Source: Novosphingobium sp.
GTDB lineage: Bacteria; Pseudomonadota; Alphaproteobacteria; Sphingomonadales; Sphingomonadaceae
Assembly: GCA_028697875.1 (NCBI GenBank)
Contig: JAQVEQ010000105.1
Coordinates: 1 to 9,942, forward strand
Reading direction: 5' to 3'
Length of the DNA stretch: 9,942 nucleotides
The notes beneath the pieces were generated by a model, which did not search any database, was not told the DNA's origin, and was given only the letters and a program-made list of their open reading frames with translations. Numbering within the stretch: position 1 is the first letter of the stretch; the number at the start of each line of letters is the position of its first letter. This document shows positions 6,988-9,942 of the stretch, in pieces. The translations under genes were made by a program, and so were the position numbers.

Positions 6988-7899
6988 CTAGCCCAATGCC
7001 AGCGGTTCGATTGGCCCGATCTTTTCGCGAAAGACGCTCACCAGCCGCCGGACGGCAGGCGAGCGGTTGTCCCGCAACCACGCCAGATCGAGGTCAAAAG
7101 CCACATTGATGCCACGCGGAGGGCGTAGCACAAGTCCGATGGAACTCGTCTCGGACACCGAGCGGTTGACGAATCCGATCCCCAGGCCGCTGCGGATGAG
7201 CGACAGCTGCATCTGCTCGTTCACGGCCTCCTGAACGATCCGCGGGATAAAGCCGACCGCGCGGCAAGCCGCGAGTTGCGCCGCCTGCCACTGGGCATAG
7301 CGCGAAATGCGCACCCCGACGAAAGGCTCTTTCGTCAGGTCTTCGGGCTCGAGTTCCGCCTTGTCCGCAAGCGGATGGCCTTCGGGCATGGCGACAAGGA
7401 ACTGGTCGACGTCCAGCGGCAGGTGTTCCAGCACATTCATGTCGGCCGGGCGTTCACCAAGGATACCGAGATCGAGCTTGCCGCTCTGCAAGCCCTCGAT
7501 CTGCTCGTTCGAATACATCCGTTCGAACGCGAGCTCGATTTCGGGATAACGTTCGCGAAAAGCGACGATGCACCGCGTAACCCGCGGATGGCGCGCACCC
7601 AGTTCGTTCACGCCGATGACAAGCTGCCCGATTTCGCCCGACACGGCCTTGCGCGTTCTCTCCACGGCGGAATCCGCGCGTTCGAGCACCGATTTCGCTT
7701 CGATATAGAAGACTTGCCCCAGGGGCGTCACTCTGACGCCGCCGGCCACGCGCTCGAACAGGGGGCCGCCGAGGTCCTCGCCCAGAATGCGCATATGGCG
7801 GGACAGCGCCGACTGCGCCACGTGCAGCGCCTCCGACGCGCGGTGGAAATTGCCGTGATCCGCCACGGCGACGAAATACTTGAGCTGCCTCAAATCCAT
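6988..7899 (-). CDS. LysR-family transcriptional regulator
   Basis: This 303-residue regulator has a typical LysR length. The winged helix-turn-helix occupies about residues 1-60: MDLRQLKYFVAVADHGNFHRASEALHVAQSALSRHMRILGEDLGGPLFER, with the SALSRHMR recognition helix, followed by a linker helix and a two-lobed periplasmic-binding-protein-like inducer domain. The inducer cannot be read. Upstream in-frame codons would add 25 residues (rich in Ile, Leu, Tyr) that are not family-like and are encoded by AT-rich promoter DNA, so I start at the ATG at 7899-7897; its ribosome site is weak. The gene diverges from the luciferase-like monooxygenase gene and probably controls it together with the GMC gene. 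A T-N11-A palindrome in the gap fits LysR-type binding. Confidence 0.94.
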   Translation of the reverse strand: MDLRQLKYFVAVADHGNFHRASEALHVAQSALSRHMRILGEDLGGPLFERVAGGVRVTPLGQVFYIEAKSVLERADSAVERTRKAVSGEIGQLVIGVNELGARHPRVTRCIVAFRERYPEIELAFERMYSNEQIEGLQSGKLDLGILGERPADMNVLEHLPLDVDQFLVAMPEGHPLADKAELEPEDLTKEPFVGVRISRYAQWQAAQLAACRAVGFIPRIVQEAVNEQMQLSLIRSGLGIGFVNRSVSETSSIGLVLRPPRGINVAFDLDLAWLRDNRSPAVRRLVSVFREKIGPIEPLALG

Positions 7900-7965
7900 T
7901 CTGTATTTGATATTGAAGAGAAGATCGATGCGCAATAGGACGCCGAAAATCCCATATAAATCTAT

Positions 7966-7971
7966 ATTATA
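7966..7971 (-). promoter_or_regulatory. Candidate -10 element of the LysR-type gene
   Basis: The minus strand reads TATAAT, a perfect -10 hexamer, in the AT-rich centre of the gap. Transcription would start near 7959, giving a leader of about 60 bases. No good -35 match is found 16-18 bases upstream. A second TATAAT faces the other way 13 bases to the right. Confidence 0.45.
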
Positions 7972-7984
7972 CATGTAGTTATCA

Positions 7985-7990
7985 TATAAT
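7985..7990 (+). promoter_or_regulatory. Candidate -10 element of the monooxygenase/GMC operon
   Basis: The plus strand reads TATAAT, a perfect -10 hexamer, with transcription expected to start near 7997-8000 and a leader of about 110 bases. The -35 region is a poor match, as expected for a promoter that needs an activator. A T-N11-A palindrome overlaps its right edge. Confidence 0.45.
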
Positions 7991-8003
7991 CTCGTCGCGA
8001 GAT
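7989..8003. promoter_or_regulatory. Probable LysR-type binding site, ATCTCG-TCG-CGAGAT
   Basis: This is a perfect inverted repeat with 6-base arms and a 3-base centre. Its inner part TCTCGTCGCGAGA is exactly the T-N11-A dyad typical of LysR-type regulators. It lies in the lysR/monooxygenase gap and overlaps the end of the plus-strand TATAAT and the expected start of transcription. From this position bound protein would repress rather than recruit polymerase, unless another site governs activation. Confidence 0.55.
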
Positions 8004-8005
8004 CG

Positions 8006-8019
8006 AATGCGCGCGCATT
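8006..8019. repeat. Perfect 14-bp palindrome AATGCGCGCGCATT
   Basis: This 14-base sequence equals its own reverse complement and starts 3 bases after the T-N11-A dyad, within the leader of the monooxygenase operon. It may be a second half of a longer regulator footprint or an unrelated operator. The GC-rich alternating core makes chance somewhat more likely than for a mixed sequence. Confidence 0.45.
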
Positions 8020-8035
8020 GATATTGGAAACTCGG

Positions 8036-8058
8036 GCACAAACGCGCGAAGGTTGTGC
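8036..8058 (+). repeat. Inverted repeat GCACAA-N11-TTGTGC in the monooxygenase leader
   Basis: Arms of 6 bases (8036-8041 and 8053-8058) match perfectly around an 11-base spacer. It could fold as a small hairpin in the leader RNA or be a DNA-binding site with half-sites about 1.6 helical turns apart. It has no T-run and is not a terminator. Confidence 0.35.
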
Positions 8059-8100
8059 ACACCATCACCAGACAGACACACAAAGGCTGCAAGAGCCAGT

Positions 8101-8107
8101 GGAGAGG
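8101..8107 (+). promoter_or_regulatory. Ribosome binding site fixing the monooxygenase start
   Basis: GGAGAGG lies 4 bases before the ATG at 8112. This favours that ATG over an in-frame GTG at 8055, which has no ribosome site of its own. Confidence 0.6.
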
Positions 8108-8111
8108 CCCC

Positions 8112-9473
8112 ATGACCAAAGAGATGATCTTCAGCGCGCTCGACATGTTTTCCCCCAGCTTCCTGGCGCAGGGAATCTGGAAGCATCCGGGCGACCGTTC
8201 CACCGATTTCAACACGATGGAATACTGGCTGGACTATGCGCGGCTGCTTGAGCGCGGGTTGTTCGACATGATCTTCATGGCCGATACGCTGGGCGTCTAC
8301 GACATCTACGGCGGTTCGCGCGACGCGGCGATCCGCGGCGGGGTGCAGATCCCGATGAACGACCCCTTCATGCTGGTCACGGCAATGGCATCGGTGACGA
8401 AGAACCTCGGCTTCGGCATCACCGGAAACCTCAGCTTCGAGCCGCCCTATCTGTTCGCCCGGAGGATGTCGACGCTCGACCACCTGACCGGCGGCCGGGT
8501 CGGCTGGAACATCGTGACCGGGATTCTCGACAGCGGCGCCAAGGCCATGGGCCACGACAAGATGATCCCGCACGACAAGCGCTACGACGTGGCCGACGAC
8601 TACCTCACGCTGATGTACAAGCTGTGGGAAGGCTCGTGGGAAGACGGCGCCGTGGTCCGCGACCTCGAAAAGGGCATCTATGCCGATCCGGCGCGCGTCC
8701 ATGCGATCGACCACCAGGGCGAATACTTCCGTTCCAGCGGCATCCACATGTGCTCCCCCTCGCCCCAGAGGACGCCGGTGCTGTTCCAGGCCGGGGCGTC
8801 CGACCGCGGACGGCAGTTCGCCGCCAGCAATGCCGAAGGCGTCTTCGTCAACGGCACCTCGAAGGAATCGATGGCTCGCACCGTGGCCGATATCCGCAAG
8901 CGGGCCGCCGCGCTCGGCCGCGATCCGCAGGATGTGAAAGTGCTGGCCGGGGCGACAGTGATCGTCGGACGCACGGAAAAGGAAGCGCAGGACAAGCGTC
9001 AGGACTACCTGCGCTATGCCAGCACCGAAGCGACGCTGGCCCATGCGTCCGGCGGCATGGGGGTCGACCTGGCGAAGTATCCGCTGGACGAACCGATCCG
9101 TTACGAGGAAACCGACGCCAACCGCACCTTGATGGAGGCGCTGACGAAGCGTGGCGACCGCACATACACCGTCCGCCAGGTGGCGGAGGAAATGTCGCTT
9201 TCCGGCCGCAATCTCCTGCTTGTCGGCGATGCACAGCAAGTCGCGGACGAACTGGCGGCATGGAAGGAGGCGACCGGTGTCGACGGCTTCAACCTGGCGC
9301 GTCTGACAATGCCCGAAACGCTCAAGGACATCGTCGAGCTGCTCGTGCCCGCCCTGCAGGAGCGCGGCCTCTACAAGCGTGACTATGGCCAGGGCACCCT
9401 GCGCGAGAAGCTGGGCGGCGCAGCCCGCCTGCCGGCAAGCCATCCGGCCGCCGGCTACCGCAAGGGGGCCTGA
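8112..9473 (+). CDS. Luciferase-like flavin monooxygenase, NtaA/SnaA/DszA group
   Basis: This 453-residue protein matches the length and motifs of the NtaA/SnaA/DszA branch of luciferase-like monooxygenases (DszA is about 453). An early FSPSFLAQGIWKHPGD segment is followed by WLDYARLLERGLFDMIFMAD. The motif T-G-G-R-V-G-W-N-I-V-T is at 126-136, with FQAGASDRGRQFAASNAEGVFV at about 225-246 and the C-terminal GVDGFNLARLTMPETLKDIVELLVPALQERGLYK. Such enzymes use reduced FMN from a separate reductase and O2 to hydroxylate or cleave C-N or C-S bonds, and related families carry out Baeyer-Villiger reactions. No flavin reductase gene is in the window, although the partner may lie beyond it or be shared. 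The substrate is unknown. The gene ends TGATG, overlapping the GMC gene start by one base, so the two are coupled. It is probably regulated by the divergent LysR-type gene. Confidence 0.92.
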   Translation: MTKEMIFSALDMFSPSFLAQGIWKHPGDRSTDFNTMEYWLDYARLLERGLFDMIFMADTLGVYDIYGGSRDAAIRGGVQIPMNDPFMLVTAMASVTKNLGFGITGNLSFEPPYLFARRMSTLDHLTGGRVGWNIVTGILDSGAKAMGHDKMIPHDKRYDVADDYLTLMYKLWEGSWEDGAVVRDLEKGIYADPARVHAIDHQGEYFRSSGIHMCSPSPQRTPVLFQAGASDRGRQFAASNAEGVFVNGTSKESMARTVADIRKRAAALGRDPQDVKVLAGATVIVGRTEKEAQDKRQDYLRYASTEATLAHASGGMGVDLAKYPLDEPIRYEETDANRTLMEALTKRGDRTYTVRQVAEEMSLSGRNLLLVGDAQQVADELAAWKEATGVDGFNLARLTMPETLKDIVELLVPALQERGLYKRDYGQGTLREKLGGAARLPASHPAAGYRKGA

Positions 9474-9942
9474 TGGCAACGCAGGGGTACGACTTCATCG
9501 TCGTCGGGGCCGGTCCGGCAGGCTGCGCGCTTGCCGGACGGCTTTCGGCCAAGTCCGGCGCGCGCGTGCTGCTGCTCGAAGCGGGCGGCCCGATGAAAAA
9601 CCCATTGTGGCGGATTCCGGCCGCCGTCGTCATGACCATGGCCGATCCCCGCAGCAACTGGAGCTACAAGACGGAACCCGTCGCGGCGCTCGACGGGCGG
9701 CGCCTGCCGTGGCTGGCAGGCAAGACGCTGGGCGGCGGCAGCGCGATCAACGGGATGATGTTCCTGCGCGGCGGACGCTACGATTTCGACCGCTGGCGCG
9801 ACGAGGCCGGCTGTCCCGGCTGGGGCTTCGACGATGTCCTGCCCTATTTCCTCCGCTTCGAGAACAGCGAGCGGGGCGGCGGCCCGTGGCACGGGGGCGA
9901 CGGTCCCATCGGGACTGCGCGCGGCCGCCCCTTGCTGCCCCT
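9473..9942 (+). CDS. GMC-family oxidoreductase, N-terminal part (cut by the window edge)
   Basis: The reading frame stays open to the right edge, so 156 residues of a family usually about 530-560 long are present. It begins YDFIVVGAGPAGCALAGRLS with the FAD-binding G-x-G-x-x-G motif (residues 12-17), then VLLLEAGG. The GMC signature GKTLGGGSAINGMMFLRG starts at residue 83, followed by DFDRWRDEAGCPGWGFDDVLPYF, as in choline dehydrogenase-type enzymes. The catalytic His and the substrate domain are outside the window. These flavoproteins oxidise primary or secondary alcohols, giving electrons to quinones, dyes or O2. No signal peptide is seen. The ATG overlaps the stop of the monooxygenase gene (TGATG), and AAGGGGG just upstream can act as ribosome site. 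Substrate unknown; a ring or terpenoid alcohol would suit the neighbourhood. Confidence 0.93.
   Translation, partial: MATQGYDFIVVGAGPAGCALAGRLSAKSGARVLLLEAGGPMKNPLWRIPAAVVMTMADPRSNWSYKTEPVAALDGRRLPWLAGKTLGGGSAINGMMFLRGGRYDFDRWRDEAGCPGWGFDDVLPYFLRFENSERGGGPWHGGDGPIGTARGRPLLP

Noticed and set aside
7900..7974. Longer LysR protein starting at 7974
   Set aside because: The added 25 residues precede the canonical MDLRQLKYF start and are encoded by AT-rich DNA holding a -10 element.
7962..9479. A 505-codon minus-strand frame opposite the monooxygenase gene
   Set aside because: Same type of GC-driven shadow; the plus strand encodes a full-length luciferase-like enzyme.

Overview
The window is 9.9 kb of high-GC DNA (roughly two-thirds G+C, strong G/C bias at third codon positions). 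It is densely coded and reads as a chromosomal or megaplasmid catabolic region of an alphaproteobacterium. A sphingomonad (Novosphingobium/Sphingobium type) is my best guess, judging from codon use, the stand-alone Coq4-family gene beside flavoenzymes, and the mix of enzyme families. That placement is inference. No tRNA, rRNA, insertion sequence, CRISPR array or integrase is visible. The longest stretch without a gene is about 210 bases.

Layout. (1) 6-2881: a TetR-type repressor gene (minus strand) diverges from a 707-residue Old-Yellow-Enzyme/2,4-dienoyl-CoA-reductase-type flavoprotein (plus). (2) 2890-6972: an AraC-type regulator (minus) diverges from a three-gene plus-strand operon: a Gal80-like Gfo/Idh/MocA protein, a Coq4-family protein, and an HSL-family alpha/beta hydrolase. 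(3) 6988-9942: a LysR-type regulator (minus) diverges from a translationally coupled pair: a luciferase-like flavin monooxygenase of the NtaA/SnaA/DszA group and a GMC oxidoreductase that runs off the right edge. The same layout therefore occurs three times, a regulator facing away from the enzymes it probably controls, each time with a different regulator family. The ends of neighbouring modules converge with only 8 and 15 bases between them and no visible terminator.

How the parts may work together. An alcohol oxidase/dehydrogenase (GMC), an enone reductase (OYE type), a two-component flavin monooxygenase (luciferase-like) and an esterase/lactonase (HSL type) together are the toolkit expected for a cyclic or terpenoid-like alcohol: alcohol to enone, enone to ketone, oxygen insertion or C-hetero bond cleavage, then hydrolysis. 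This pathway is inferred from the family combination; no substrate can be read from the sequence. The Coq4-family protein, with its complete metal-binding motif, and the Gal80-like protein, which lacks the usual catalytic lysine, do not fit a standard route and are the most interesting members.

Regulatory DNA. Three control regions were examined. Between tetR and the OYE gene a perfect ATACA-AAG-TGTAT inverted repeat overlaps the probable leaderless start of tetR. Between lysR and the monooxygenase two perfect TATAAT boxes point in opposite directions, next to a perfect T-N11-A palindrome and a second 14-bp palindrome. The araC/Gal80-like gap is AT-richer than its surroundings but has no clear operator.
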